A DNA stretch of 64,000 nt from UBA9732 sp963649615 (GCA_963649615.1 CAVJIN010000002.1:1-64000); one strand, 5' to 3'. Counted from the first letter of the stretch, positions 52,008 through 61,172 are shown. The notes: generated from the sequence alone by a model not told the origin. Translations and numbers: made by a program.

Positions 52008-53258
52008 TTGAAACGTAAAGTCCTTGCGATACTCCTCCTACTTGGTATATTTTCATGCCAAGTGGTCTTTTCGCAGGACTACAACGTTCTAATTTTCCCT
52101 CAAAACTCGCAAATTGCAACCTATATTGAGACTTTTTTCACATCAAAAGAGGTCTCCACATCTATTTATACCGATATTTCTACTAAAACATTAAATGAGA
52201 AACTTAAGACGTCAGGGGAAGCGTTAGCTAAGGCGTATTCTTCAGAAAAAGAAGCCTCTATTATAAAAGCAAGAGAAGAATACCTAAGTATTTCCACTGA
52301 CGATTATTCTTTGAACTTAGAAATGTCTGATGTAATGAATGTAGTTCTAACTAACTTAAACGATAATTCTATTGATATGGATAATGTTATAAGAAGCAAT
52401 GATTTACTAACACTAGATTACATATGTTCTTCAAGTAATTCGGACCTTGTACTTATTCCTCTAATAGGAGAAATTGGTGGTTTTAAGCACCTTGTCTTAT
52501 ATTCTTATTCTTCTGCAGAAAAGAAATTAAATTTGATTTTTGAAGAAATTTCTCAAAGTGCAACTGAGTATTCTTTAATGGTGTTATTAAAGCTTAGTTC
52601 CTTATTTTCTAACAACGGCGTTTCTGTTCTTACTTTTGAGGGTCTAATCCAAGGGTCTTCAGTTTATGTTGATGGAGAAATGGTCTCATTGATAGATTCT
52701 TCTATAGTTCTGTCATCTGGAACTCATACAATTGACATTGAACTTATTGGATATGAAACTAAACACTTAACTCTAGAGATTAATGCAAATACTGTTAATA
52801 CTGTGTTTGTTCAAATGGATAAAATTGTTTATGACAGTCTACTTGTTAAATCAACGCCAAATGCCATAGTTTCTTCTGATGGTAAAATATTGGGAACAAC
52901 TCCTTATACTATAAATGAATACACTCTACCTTTAATGCTTAATTTTAGTTCTAGTGGTTTTATTAATAAGACTGTTAGTTTAAATGAAGCGAGAAACAGT
53001 ATTAGTGTTGAACTTAAACCTACCTGGATGAATGATGAAGAGAGTTTTGAGAAAGCTCGAACTAGTTTTTACAACTCATTTGCAAGGTCTCTTTTAATTT
53101 TTGGATTAAAGATTATTTCTAAAACTTTTAGTTCAAATTATAATGATTTTTGGATGGCTACTGATACACTGTGTACCGGTGCTCTTTTTCTGTCGTTGAC
53201 AGACTTAGCTGTAGATTTAATAGATTATTATAAATATTCGGAATATATTTCACCGTAA
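52008..53258 (+). CDS. Exported PEGA-domain protein
   Basis: A 416-residue protein of unknown function. Signal peptide about 4-22 ends VVFSQ. Two PEGA-like repeats lie near 215-275 (QGSSVYVDGEMV, SSGTHTIDIELIGYETKHL) and 285-345 (LLVKSTPNAIVSSDGKILGTTP). A hydrophobic C-terminal stretch (about 365-405) may be a membrane anchor. PEGA domains are common in spirochaete surface or periplasmic proteins. Start TTG 52008 directly follows the prfB stop with SD AGGAG at 51997, and ftsY follows after 10 bases. Confidence 0.72.
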   Translation: MKRKVLAILLLLGIFSCQVVFSQDYNVLIFPQNSQIATYIETFFTSKEVSTSIYTDISTKTLNEKLKTSGEALAKAYSSEKEASIIKAREEYLSISTDDYSLNLEMSDVMNVVLTNLNDNSIDMDNVIRSNDLLTLDYICSSSNSDLVLIPLIGEIGGFKHLVLYSYSSAEKKLNLIFEEISQSATEYSLMVLLKLSSLFSNNGVSVLTFEGLIQGSSVYVDGEMVSLIDSSIVLSSGTHTIDIELIGYETKHLTLEINANTVNTVFVQMDKIVYDSLLVKSTPNAIVSSDGKILGTTPYTINEYTLPLMLNFSSSGFINKTVSLNEARNSISVELKPTWMNDEESFEKARTSFYNSFARSLLIFGLKIISKTFSSNYNDFWMATDTLCTGALFLSLTDLAVDLIDYYKYSEYISP

Positions 53259-53268
53259 GGAGAGAAGA

Positions 53269-54126
53269 ATGTTTAATTTTGGTGGCTTTGGAGCCAAACT
53301 TAAGTCTCTATTTAGTTTTAAAAAAACTTTAGACGATCAATTTTTTGAAGACCTTGAAGATTTACTTATAGAAGGAGATTTTGGTGCTAAAAATGCTATG
53401 TTAATTAGCGACGAAGTTCATAAAAGAAAACCAAAAACGGAAGAAGAGTTTTTGAACATTGTTAAAGAACTGTTGGAAGATAAGATTAATACAATTGAAC
53501 TTATGCCAGAAAAGGGTAAACTTAATGTTTATCTTTTCCTGGGTGTCAATGGTGTTGGTAAAACAACTTCTATTGGCAAACTTTCAACATATTATAGCAA
53601 AAAAGGTTACAAGGTAATTATGGCTGCCGCCGATACTTTCCGTGCTGCTGCTATAGACCAGTTAGATCTTCATGCAAAACGCACAGGAACTAGAATTGTT
53701 AAACAGGAACATGGTAGTGATCCTGGTGCTGTAATTTATGATGCAATTTCAAGTGCACAGGCTAAGGGAGATGATCTCATTCTTTGTGATACTGCAGGAA
53801 GAATGCATAATAAAGAAAATCTTGTTAAAGAACTTCAGAAAATTGATAAGATAATCAAAAACAGAATTGAACCAGAATGTTATAAAAAGATTCTTGTAAT
53901 TGATGCAACTACAGGTCAAAATACTATTAATCAGGCACAAATCTTCAATGAGGCTATAGGCCTTGATGCTGTTGTTTTAACTAAATATGATTCTACTTCC
54001 AAAGCAGGTGCTTTAGTACAAATTGGAATTCCAATTGCTTTTGTTGGAACTGGCGAGCATTATGAAGATATTCATGTTTTTGACAAGGATGAGTTTTTAA
54101 CTGGGCTTGCTGGACTTAATAAATGA
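53269..54126 (+). CDS. ftsY: Signal recognition particle receptor FtsY
   Basis: A 285-residue SRP receptor consisting of the NG domain only; the acidic A domain is almost absent. G1 GVNGVGKTTSIGKL near 93, AADTFRAAAIDQL, G3 CDTAGRMHNKENL, G4 TKYDSTSKAGALVQI and GTGEHYEDIHVFD. It docks Ffh-ribosome complexes at the membrane. Overlaps the next gene by four bases. SD GGAGAG precedes ATG 53269. Confidence 0.97.
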   Translation: MFNFGGFGAKLKSLFSFKKTLDDQFFEDLEDLLIEGDFGAKNAMLISDEVHKRKPKTEEEFLNIVKELLEDKINTIELMPEKGKLNVYLFLGVNGVGKTTSIGKLSTYYSKKGYKVIMAAADTFRAAAIDQLDLHAKRTGTRIVKQEHGSDPGAVIYDAISSAQAKGDDLILCDTAGRMHNKENLVKELQKIDKIIKNRIEPECYKKILVIDATTGQNTINQAQIFNEAIGLDAVVLTKYDSTSKAGALVQIGIPIAFVGTGEHYEDIHVFDKDEFLTGLAGLNK

Positions 54127-54992
54127 GAAAAATCCTTCTTGTAATATTGTTACTCTCATTGGTCTTAACTTTAAATGCTACAGAAATTTATAAATCAAAT
54201 GAGTTAGGACAAAAGCTAGAATTAAAAAATTCTATTGAACAAGAAGGTTATTTTCTGGAACTTTCAGATGAGTTTCAAACCATTTATTATAATGGTTCTG
54301 TTTATTGTACAATAACAAGCAATGTTACTAATAATATGAGAACTGTTACAAAAAACTATTCTTCAGGTAAGGTGGAAACCTACAAGTATGAAGATGGTTT
54401 ACTAAAAGCGTACTCTAATTCTGATATATCTATAATTTATAACTATATAAATAATAGATTGTCTTTTTGTATTCTTAATGATAATGAAATATTCTTTTTA
54501 CGTTCGGCAAATGATGGCACATTAATTGCTATAAAACGTAATTCCAAAGTGGATTTAATTGGACAGTCATATCTTTATCAAAATGGGGACTTTTACGATA
54601 TTGTCTCAAACAATTTAGTTTTTACTGGTAACTATGAAACATTAGATGATGGCTCATTTTCCTTCAATGATGGAGAAAAAACTTATCATTATTCTTCGTT
54701 AGGCCTTCTTTTGAGTATTACAAGTGAATCAGAAACTATTGATTATTCCTATGAGCATGATGTTGTTTCTTCTATTAAAACCACAAAACTTGATGGTTCT
54801 TATAGTATTTCAAAATATGAGAATGGAACTTTAATAAGCGTAAATGAGTATGATAAATCTGATCTAATTTCTATTTCAACAGACTATTCTAATGGTTCAA
54901 TAATAAAAACTGTGTATAAAGATGGAAGGGCTGTTGCGGATATTTATTACAAAGACGATAATGTTACCGTTGATACTATAAAATACAGGTAA
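54123..54992 (+). CDS. Exported protein with YD-like short repeats
   Basis: A 289-residue protein I cannot assign. A signal peptide (about 3-18, ending LNATE) is followed by repeated beta-hairpin units with a Y-x-(Y/D)-x-x-G pattern, for example YSSGKVETYKYEDGLL, IDYSYEHDVVSSIKTTKLDG and YENGTLISVNEYDKSD, resembling YD/RHS-type or MORN-like hairpins. It overlaps ftsY by four bases and precedes the Lol-like permease by four bases, so it is probably a periplasmic or outer-membrane partner in that operon. Confidence 0.6.
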   Translation: MRKILLVILLLSLVLTLNATEIYKSNELGQKLELKNSIEQEGYFLELSDEFQTIYYNGSVYCTITSNVTNNMRTVTKNYSSGKVETYKYEDGLLKAYSNSDISIIYNYINNRLSFCILNDNEIFFLRSANDGTLIAIKRNSKVDLIGQSYLYQNGDFYDIVSNNLVFTGNYETLDDGSFSFNDGEKTYHYSSLGLLLSITSESETIDYSYEHDVVSSIKTTKLDGSYSISKYENGTLISVNEYDKSDLISISTDYSNGSIIKTVYKDGRAVADIYYKDDNVTVDTIKYR

Positions 54993-54996
54993 GATA

Positions 54997-56190
54997 ATGT
55001 TTGTATTCAAAACTGCCATGAGGTATGCATTCTCTAAAAATAAAGGACAAAGAACTTCCAGTATTATAATAATCGTTGGACTTGCTTTAGGTCTTATGGC
55101 TCTTTTAGTAATTTCGTCTATAATGAATGGTCTTCAAACTGCACAATTAGACCAATTAAGGGCAATAGAATCATTTGATTTAATAGTAGAAAATGTTGAT
55201 GGTTCAGCATTAACTGAAATTCAAAACTTAGATGTTGTTGATTCTGCATTTAATTTTATACAAACAAGTGCATTACTTGTTGATAAGACTAGTGGTGAAA
55301 GTACAACAACCAGAGTAAGAGCATACAGTGATGGTGCTTTTGACAATGCAAGAATGTCAAATGACTTTCGCATTTATGCTGGTGATGCTAGTGGTTTAAT
55401 GGTTTCTTACAGTATTTTAAGATCTCTTTCTATAGGTAGTAATGATGAGATTAACATTACTTATTTAAAACCGGGACGTACTGCAACTATTGTTCCATAT
55501 ACTACAGGTGTAAACATCACAGGATATTACGCTTCCTCAATGACAGAATTTAGTTCTAATACAATATTTGTAGACTATGAATATCTTCTTAATTTAATGG
55601 GCAGTAGTTCTGTTAAAATTGCTGTTTATTCAGACTCAAGGAGTTCCTTTGTTAAAGCTGAGATTTTAAAGCTTTATCCAGAAGCAAAGATAACCACATG
55701 GCAAGAATATAATAAAGCTCTTTATTCTGCATTAATGCTTGAAAAAGCTTTAATGTATGTTTTTTTAGCCTTTATGTTCTTAATTATTTGTGTAAATTTA
55801 AAAAATACTACAAGTAGGCTTTTAAAGAACAAACAACAGGAAGGTGCCATGTTAAGAGCATTTGGAGCTACTCGAAAAATGGTTAATTCAATTTTTCTTG
55901 TCCAAGGACTTTCAATTTGTTTAATTGGTGAAGCTTTAGGGGTAATTCTTGGTTTTTTGTTTATTAGCAATATGCAAGTGATACTAAATTTTGTAGAAAC
56001 AATAGCTCATTTCTTTACTAGTAGCAGTACAATTCTAGGTCTCCTTCAGTTTAAGGCTATTATTGGTCCAACTGAGGTTGTATTATCTTGTGTTTTTGTT
56101 TTTATTTTAGCTCTAATTTTCTGTTTGGCTGGATGCCATAGAATTTATAAGAGAGAAATTATGGAGGTCATACTTGATGCATCCAATTGA
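54997..56190 (+). CDS. lolC: ABC transporter permease, LolC/E-like
   Basis: A 397-residue FtsX-type permease: helix about 20-42, a large periplasmic domain (about 45-245), then three helices (about 250-275, 300-330, 360-385). The N-terminus MFVFKTAMRYAFSKNKGQRTSS and the SSIMNGLQ segment fit lipoprotein-release permeases. With the ATPase and second permease downstream it forms a LolCDE-like exporter for outer-membrane lipoproteins, which treponemes have in abundance. Subunit letter assignment is tentative. Confidence 0.82.
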   Translation: MFVFKTAMRYAFSKNKGQRTSSIIIIVGLALGLMALLVISSIMNGLQTAQLDQLRAIESFDLIVENVDGSALTEIQNLDVVDSAFNFIQTSALLVDKTSGESTTTRVRAYSDGAFDNARMSNDFRIYAGDASGLMVSYSILRSLSIGSNDEINITYLKPGRTATIVPYTTGVNITGYYASSMTEFSSNTIFVDYEYLLNLMGSSSVKIAVYSDSRSSFVKAEILKLYPEAKITTWQEYNKALYSALMLEKALMYVFLAFMFLIICVNLKNTTSRLLKNKQQEGAMLRAFGATRKMVNSIFLVQGLSICLIGEALGVILGFLFISNMQVILNFVETIAHFFTSSSTILGLLQFKAIIGPTEVVLSCVFVFILALIFCLAGCHRIYKREIMEVILDASN

Positions 56191-56884
56191 ACTTTATGAC
56201 ATTGTTAAAAGATTTAAGGAAACAGAAAAAGGTGAGGGAGAGATTACTATTCTTAATGGGATTAATTTATGCATAAAACAAGGAGAATCTACAGCTATAA
56301 TTGGTAAAAGTGGGTCTGGAAAGAGTACTTTACTTCATATTGCTGGTGGTCTAGATGCGCCAAGTGCAGGCAATGTTTTATGTAACGGAATTGATTTTGC
56401 GACATTAGACGACAAGAAACGCTCTGAACTTAGAAATCTCCATGTAGGCTTTATTTTTCAATCAAATCTACTACTTGAGGATTTTACTGCACTAGAAAAT
56501 GTTATGGCTCCAGCAATGATTGCCGGCAAGAAAATAATTGACTGTAGGCCTAGAGCTTTGTCATTACTTGAGAAGTTGGGCTTAACTGATAGAATTTCTC
56601 ATCTTCCAAGCCAACTTTCTGGTGGAGAAAAACAGCGAGTTGCAATATGCAGAGCTTTAATGAATAAACCTGAAGTTATTATGGCAGATGAGCCAACTGG
56701 GGCTTTGGATGAAGAAAATGCTCAGGAAGTTGAGAATATTCTCCTAGATTTGGTTAAAGAAGAGGGCAGAAGTCTTCTTTTGGTTACTCATAACCAAGAA
56801 TTTGCTTTTAGGTGCGATAATGTTTATCAACTTAAAAATCATGTACTTAGTTTAGAAAAATGCCTTGAGGATAATGAGAAATGA
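56177..56884 (+). CDS. lolD: ABC transporter ATPase, LolD-like
   Basis: A 235-residue ABC ATPase of the MacB/LolD group. Walker A IGKSGSGKSTLLHIAGGLD, Q-loop FIFQSNLLLEDFTALENVMAP, signature LSGGEKQRVAICRALMNKPEVIMADEPTGALDEEN, and the His switch VTHNQE. ATG 56177 is nine bases after TGGAGG; TTG 56174 is possible. It overlaps the preceding gene by 14 bases and the following gene by four. Confidence 0.95.
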   Translation: MHPIELYDIVKRFKETEKGEGEITILNGINLCIKQGESTAIIGKSGSGKSTLLHIAGGLDAPSAGNVLCNGIDFATLDDKKRSELRNLHVGFIFQSNLLLEDFTALENVMAPAMIAGKKIIDCRPRALSLLEKLGLTDRISHLPSQLSGGEKQRVAICRALMNKPEVIMADEPTGALDEENAQEVENILLDLVKEEGRSLLLVTHNQEFAFRCDNVYQLKNHVLSLEKCLEDNEK

Positions 56885-58050
56885 ATCCATTTGTTAGGTT
56901 TTGGAGCATAAGAAGAATTCTCAAAAAAGGTCGGCTTGTTGGTTGCTTGATTTTGGTTGCCTTAGTTATGGCTCCTCTTGTTTGTGCTCTCATTTTTTCC
57001 GAAAGTATGATTGAGGGTATTACTAATAAATATATTTATCTTTCAGATGGCCATGTTCAAATTTCTAGCTACCAAAATGAAATTTCTTCAATTGATAACA
57101 ACTTAATTTATTCAAGGGATGAGGTTACAAAGGGTTATGCTCTTATGTATTCTGCTTCTTCTACTTGTTCTGTACAAGTTAAAGGTGTGAGTTCTTCCTA
57201 TTTTAATGAGAAACGTCTTGCGCAAGTTTCCTTTGAAACAGAGGTTCTAGAATCCTCAAATCTTCAAGGCATTGCAATTAGCAGATATTCTGCTAATGCT
57301 CTTAATGTTAAAATTGGGGATAGAGTTGCCCTTATGGTGGTTCCTGATACAGCAAAATCAACTGTAAGACCTGTTTTGGTCCGTGTTGAAGCTATTTTTT
57401 ACAGTGGTTATGACCAACTGGATCAATTACTTTCTTTTGTTAGTCTTGATTATGCTAAAACTCTTTTTACCTCAGAAGATGCTACTAGTTGCGAAATTAT
57501 TGTTCAGGATGATTATTTAGAGAATTTGAAAGATGTTATACCTTCTTTGAATGTCTCTGAATCTAAAATTTCTACTTGGGATCAACATAATTTGAGTGTT
57601 TATAATAATTTTATTACAAGCAAACAAATGATTTTAATTATTTTGCTTTTAGTTGTTATTGTAGCTGCTTTTTATACTTCATCTGTTGCACAGCAAATGA
57701 TTCAAGATGATATTAAACCTATTTCAATTGCTAAGCTTATAGGAATGAATGATAGAATGGTAAGAGTATCGGCCTTTATGAGCGTGTGCCTTGTGACGTT
57801 TGCGGGTATGCTTATGGGAATTTGTCTGGGCATTGCAATTGGATATGCTTTGGGGCCGGCTTTAAGTCAGCTATCTCAAATGGGGCTTGAGAGCCTGTCT
57901 TTTTATTTACTTGATTTTGAGGTGCAAATACCGTGGAAATCAGTAGTACTTCTTAGCGTGTGTTTGTTGGTGCTTTCTAATGTGGCGGTTTGGTTGACTT
58001 TAAGAAAGACGCGAAAGATAACGCCTATTCGGCTTTTCAGCATATCGTAA
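56881..58050 (+). CDS. lolE: ABC transporter permease, LolC/E-like (second subunit)
   Basis: A 389-residue FtsX-type permease, similar in topology to the gene at 54997 but with little obvious sequence identity: helix about 20-40, periplasmic domain about 42-240, three C-terminal helices (IILLLVVIVAAFYTSSVAQQ, FMSVCLVTFAGMLMGICLG, VVLLSVCLLVLSNVAVWLTL). QMIQDDIKPISIAKLIGMNDRMV is the coupling helix. It ends the ABC operon, 18 bases before rnz, which has its own promoter inside this gene's 3' end. Confidence 0.82.
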   Translation: MNPFVRFWSIRRILKKGRLVGCLILVALVMAPLVCALIFSESMIEGITNKYIYLSDGHVQISSYQNEISSIDNNLIYSRDEVTKGYALMYSASSTCSVQVKGVSSSYFNEKRLAQVSFETEVLESSNLQGIAISRYSANALNVKIGDRVALMVVPDTAKSTVRPVLVRVEAIFYSGYDQLDQLLSFVSLDYAKTLFTSEDATSCEIIVQDDYLENLKDVIPSLNVSESKISTWDQHNLSVYNNFITSKQMILIILLLVVIVAAFYTSSVAQQMIQDDIKPISIAKLIGMNDRMVRVSAFMSVCLVTFAGMLMGICLGIAIGYALGPALSQLSQMGLESLSFYLLDFEVQIPWKSVVLLSVCLLVLSNVAVWLTLRKTRKITPIRLFSIS

Positions 58051-58053
58051 AAC

Positions 58054-58062
58054 TGGTACTAT
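58054..58062 (+). promoter_or_regulatory. Extended -10 promoter of rnz
   Basis: TGGTACTAT is an extended -10 (TGn plus TACTAT at 58057-58062). The start seven bases on falls at the A of ATG 58069. A -35 is weak (TTTCAG near 58034), as is common for extended -10 promoters. Confidence 0.5.
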
Positions 58063-58068
58063 TACCGC

Positions 58069-58992
58069 ATGAGTTTGGAAGTTTTTGTTTTAGGTACCAG
58101 TGGAATGCAACCTCTTCCCGGACGTTTTTTGACAAGTGCTATGGTCAGACGGAACGGAGAGTTGTTTTTGTTTGATTGCGGGGAGGGAACTCAAGTTTCC
58201 TTAAAAATGCTGAATCTCCATTGGAAACGTATTAATAGAATTTTTATTAGCCATATGCATGCAGACCATGTTACAGGACTTCCAGGGCTTTTAATGCTTT
58301 CTTCTCAAGTAGACCGTACTGAACCTCTGTATATCTACGGGCCAGAAAAGCTTAAGGATTATATCGATGCTAATAGACGCCTTCTAGATATGTACATCAA
58401 CTATGAGATTAAGTTTATTGCCGTGCATCCTGGCATTATTGTTGATACCAAAGATTATACTGTTGAAGCTGTACCTCTTTTACATACAAAACCCTGCATG
58501 GGATATGTTTTTACTGAAAAAGATAGGCCAGGGGAGTTTAATGTTGATAATGCAAAAGCTCTAAATGTGCCTTGTGGCCCAATGTGGGGAGAACTTCAAA
58601 GAGGCTTCAATGTTACTCTTGAAGATGGTACTGTTATAACGCCTAATCAGGTTCTTGGAGAACCAAGAAAAGGTGTTAAATTTGCCTACATCACTGATAC
58701 AATGTACTTAAATTCTATTTCAAATCATGTTAAAGATGCAGATTTACTGCTTTGCGAGGGAATGTTTACTAGGGATTTATCTGAGGATGCTTTTGAGAAA
58801 AAGCATATGACTAGTACTCAGGCTGCAACAATTGCTCGAGATGCAAATGTAAAAAAAATGGGACTGATTCATTACAGTCCCAGATATATGGATAAGGAGT
58901 TGCATGCTCTCAAAGATGAAGCCTGCGAGGTGTTCGCAAATACAGTTCTCTGTAAAGACCGCTGTACTTTTGAACTTTCTAATCCAAATTAG
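58069..58992 (+). CDS. rnz: Ribonuclease Z
   Basis: A 307-residue metallo-beta-lactamase nuclease of the ELAC1 type, maturing tRNA 3' ends. GTSGMQPLPGRFLTSAMV, FDCGEGTQVSLK, the metal site FISHMHADHVTGLPG and late KHMTSTQAATIARDA and LIHYSPRY are all present. tRNA genes without encoded CCA, as here, need this cut before CCA addition. No SD precedes ATG 58069. The 3' end overlaps the convergent gene by four bases. Confidence 0.96.
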   Translation: MSLEVFVLGTSGMQPLPGRFLTSAMVRRNGELFLFDCGEGTQVSLKMLNLHWKRINRIFISHMHADHVTGLPGLLMLSSQVDRTEPLYIYGPEKLKDYIDANRRLLDMYINYEIKFIAVHPGIIVDTKDYTVEAVPLLHTKPCMGYVFTEKDRPGEFNVDNAKALNVPCGPMWGELQRGFNVTLEDGTVITPNQVLGEPRKGVKFAYITDTMYLNSISNHVKDADLLLCEGMFTRDLSEDAFEKKHMTSTQAATIARDANVKKMGLIHYSPRYMDKELHALKDEACEVFANTVLCKDRCTFELSNPN

Positions 58993-60065
58993 TTAATCCA
59001 ATCCTTTATTAAATCTTCAAAACTCATGTCACTTCCAGCTTCCATGGTTCTCATTTCATATGGAGTATCGAGTTTATCCAAAATCTCTTTAGCTTCGTCT
59101 GAACCCTCAAAAGGAATAACAACAACTGTGTTATCTCCATTATCAATGCACTGGCCAGCTTCACCTAATAGAAGTGTTACAGTTGAAAATTCTGCAGAAA
59201 CAAGAGCAAGAGTCAAATCATAACCAAAGTCCTTTGCACTATCATATTCAGCTTCAGTAGCCTGTCTAGCTGGACTTCCTTCATATTCTTTGAAACTCTG
59301 TGTTGCAGAGGCATCAACTACAACAGCAACTTGACCTGGTTGTAAAACAGGGGCTGGCTCTTCAACTGAAGTATCTTCAATTTCTTTTTCAGCTTCTTCA
59401 GTTTCTTCTTCAGTTGCTTCTTCCTTTTCTGGCTCTGGAGCAGAAACAGGTTCTGGCATTGGTTCAGGAGTAGCCTGAAGATTTTCAAATCCTTGAACAA
59501 GTTTCTCAACCGCACTGGAAAGAGCTTCTATTTGAGTTTCAATGCGTACAAAATGGTCTGCATAGATGCCTTTTGGTTCCTCTACTGGGATTTCAGCTTC
59601 TTCAGCTGGCTCCTCAGTTGCTTCTTCAGCTATTTCTTCTACTGCCGGTTCTGCTTCTGGAACTTCTTGCTTTTCTTCAGATAATTGTTCATCAAAGATT
59701 GAAACAAAAGGAGTAGTTTCAGTTACTTGAACTGGAGCCACAGGTTTTTCAACTGGCTGAGAAGCCATCTTTGCAGGATCATCTGCAGGATTTTCAAACA
59801 GCTGGTGTTCGTATGCGTTTGGAGGAAGTTTATCCTCTTCACTCTCATCATCATTGTCATTTTGACCCAACATTGATGCAATGACAATCAAGGTAATTCC
59901 AATAAGAAGAGGGAAAATTTTTACAGCCCAGCTGTAGACTTCACTCTGACTGACCTGATACAGAGGAATAAAGTATTTGATTGCGGCAAAAGTAAGGGCA
60001 GCAAAAATAACTAAAACAACTAGAACGGTTATCAATGCAGTCCTAGACCCTTTTTTCTTGCTCAT
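58989..60065 (-). CDS. Acidic, Pro/Glu-rich membrane protein
   Basis: A 358-residue protein of unknown function. After a basic start (MSKKKGSR) come two membrane helices (about 8-28 and 42-60), then a strongly acidic, low-complexity region rich in Glu, Pro and Ala (about 65-235) containing a short predicted coiled coil (VRIETQIEALSSAVEKLVQGFENL), and a compact C-terminal domain (about 245-358) that may be globular. ATG 60065 is chosen because GGGGAGG lies about seven bases upstream; an earlier in-frame ATG lies above the SD. It is a single-gene unit, convergent with rnz. Confidence 0.7.
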   Translation of the reverse strand: MSKKKGSRTALITVLVVLVIFAALTFAAIKYFIPLYQVSQSEVYSWAVKIFPLLIGITLIVIASMLGQNDNDDESEEDKLPPNAYEHQLFENPADDPAKMASQPVEKPVAPVQVTETTPFVSIFDEQLSEEKQEVPEAEPAVEEIAEEATEEPAEEAEIPVEEPKGIYADHFVRIETQIEALSSAVEKLVQGFENLQATPEPMPEPVSAPEPEKEEATEEETEEAEKEIEDTSVEEPAPVLQPGQVAVVVDASATQSFKEYEGSPARQATEAEYDSAKDFGYDLTLALVSAEFSTVTLLLGEAGQCIDNGDNTVVVIPFEGSDEAKEILDKLDTPYEMRTMEAGSDMSFEDLIKDWIN

Positions 60066-60139
60066 TAGAGAACCTCCCCACATTATATAGCACTTTTTTT
60101 TATTACAATTTATCGTTATTATATTCTTTTAGAGGTTTT

Positions 60140-60649
60140 ATGGCAAGAAAATATAGATTCCTATTGCTACTTCTCATTGTTTTAATGGTCTGTTCTTACA
60201 GTTTGTTATCAGCTTTTTTTGGAAAAACAGGTTATTTAGCTAATCAAGAACTAAAGAAACAACTGAAAATTAACGAATACCGGCTTGACAGAGATGAAGT
60301 TGAACTAGAGAATCTTAGAATCCAAGAAGAAGAACTTTCCACTGAAGATGGTGTTAGGTTTGCAGCAATGAATCTTGGATACAAGGTTGAAGGGGATGAT
60401 GTTTATCAATTTGAGACTGTAGATGAAGTTCATAATGTCTCAAATGATATAAACAAAGATTCTGACGTTTCAACTTTGAACAAAAGTTCTTATAAGCCTT
60501 GGGGATTTATGAAACTCTTTTTTGTTTCATTTGTGTTTTCGTTGGCTGTAACTATTTTGATTTGGATATTTAGAAGAAAAAGGAAAGAGGAAAATGATTC
60601 TCAACAAAATGAATCCGGAGACTTTGGAAACGGTTTCGGCTTTAATTAG
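60140..60649 (+). CDS. FtsB/DivIC-like septum formation protein
   Basis: A 169-residue bitopic or double-spanning protein: N-terminal helix about 5-27, a predicted coiled coil (NQELKKQLKINEYRLDRDE, about 36-65) and a DGVRFAAMNLGY segment like that after the FtsB coiled coil. Unusually a second hydrophobic stretch (about 122-145) and a basic tail follow. FtsB/DivIC acts with FtsL and FtsQ/DivIB at the septum. SD AGAGG precedes ATG 60140. Its last 56 bases overlap tsaC. Confidence 0.7.
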   Translation: MARKYRFLLLLLIVLMVCSYSLLSAFFGKTGYLANQELKKQLKINEYRLDRDEVELENLRIQEEELSTEDGVRFAAMNLGYKVEGDDVYQFETVDEVHNVSNDINKDSDVSTLNKSSYKPWGFMKLFFVSFVFSLAVTILIWIFRRKRKEENDSQQNESGDFGNGFGFN

Positions 60650-61172
60650 AGACGGCGGAGTAGTTGTACTTCCTTGCGACACAATTTATGGTCTTTGTGC
60701 AGCAAATCATATTGGTGAAAAGGCTTTAATTGATCTTAAGGGTAGGCCAGAGGACAAACCATTTTTAATTTTAGCCACAATAGACCAGGCTAAAGAGCTT
60801 TGTGTTTCAATTCCTCAAGACATTTTGGATACTTGGCCTGCACCACTGACTGTTGTACTAAATACCAAAGATGGTAAAAAAACCGCAATAAGAGTTCCGG
60901 CAGATCCTTTCCTCCAAAAAATTCTAGTTGAATCAAATACTCCAATATATTCTACCAGTGTTAATATGGCTGGAGAACCTTCATTATTGGATTTTACAGA
61001 TATTTCTCAACGCTTTGAAGCTTTTGTAGATTGTGTTGTTCGAGACAAAGAAATTCAAGGCAAGGTACCTTCAACCCTAATTGACGCAACTGTTCGTCCT
61101 TATAAATTACTTAGAGATGGTGCTTTTGACGCTACAACGTTAATTGCAAATTCAAATCAGGACGTAGTTTGA
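60594..61172 (+). CDS. tsaC: Threonylcarbamoyl-AMP synthase (TsaC/Sua5/YrdC)
   Basis: A 192-residue YrdC-domain enzyme for t6A37 of tRNA. IRDGGVVVLPCDTIYGLCA, LKGRPEDKPFLIL and STSVNMAGEP are the family segments, with GKVPSTLIDAT near the C-terminus. ATG 60594 follows AAGAGG; ATG 60609 is possible. Translation starts well inside the ftsB-like gene, an unusually long overlap. The 3' end overlaps aroH by 41 bases. Confidence 0.93.
   Translation: MILNKMNPETLETVSALIRDGGVVVLPCDTIYGLCAANHIGEKALIDLKGRPEDKPFLILATIDQAKELCVSIPQDILDTWPAPLTVVLNTKDGKKTAIRVPADPFLQKILVESNTPIYSTSVNMAGEPSLLDFTDISQRFEAFVDCVVRDKEIQGKVPSTLIDATVRPYKLLRDGAFDATTLIANSNQDVV

Noticed and set aside
59300..59700. Tandem DNA repeat in the acidic protein gene
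   Set aside because: The Glu/Pro-rich coding gives repeated CTTC-like triplets, but unit length and order are irregular; it is low complexity rather than a tandem array.
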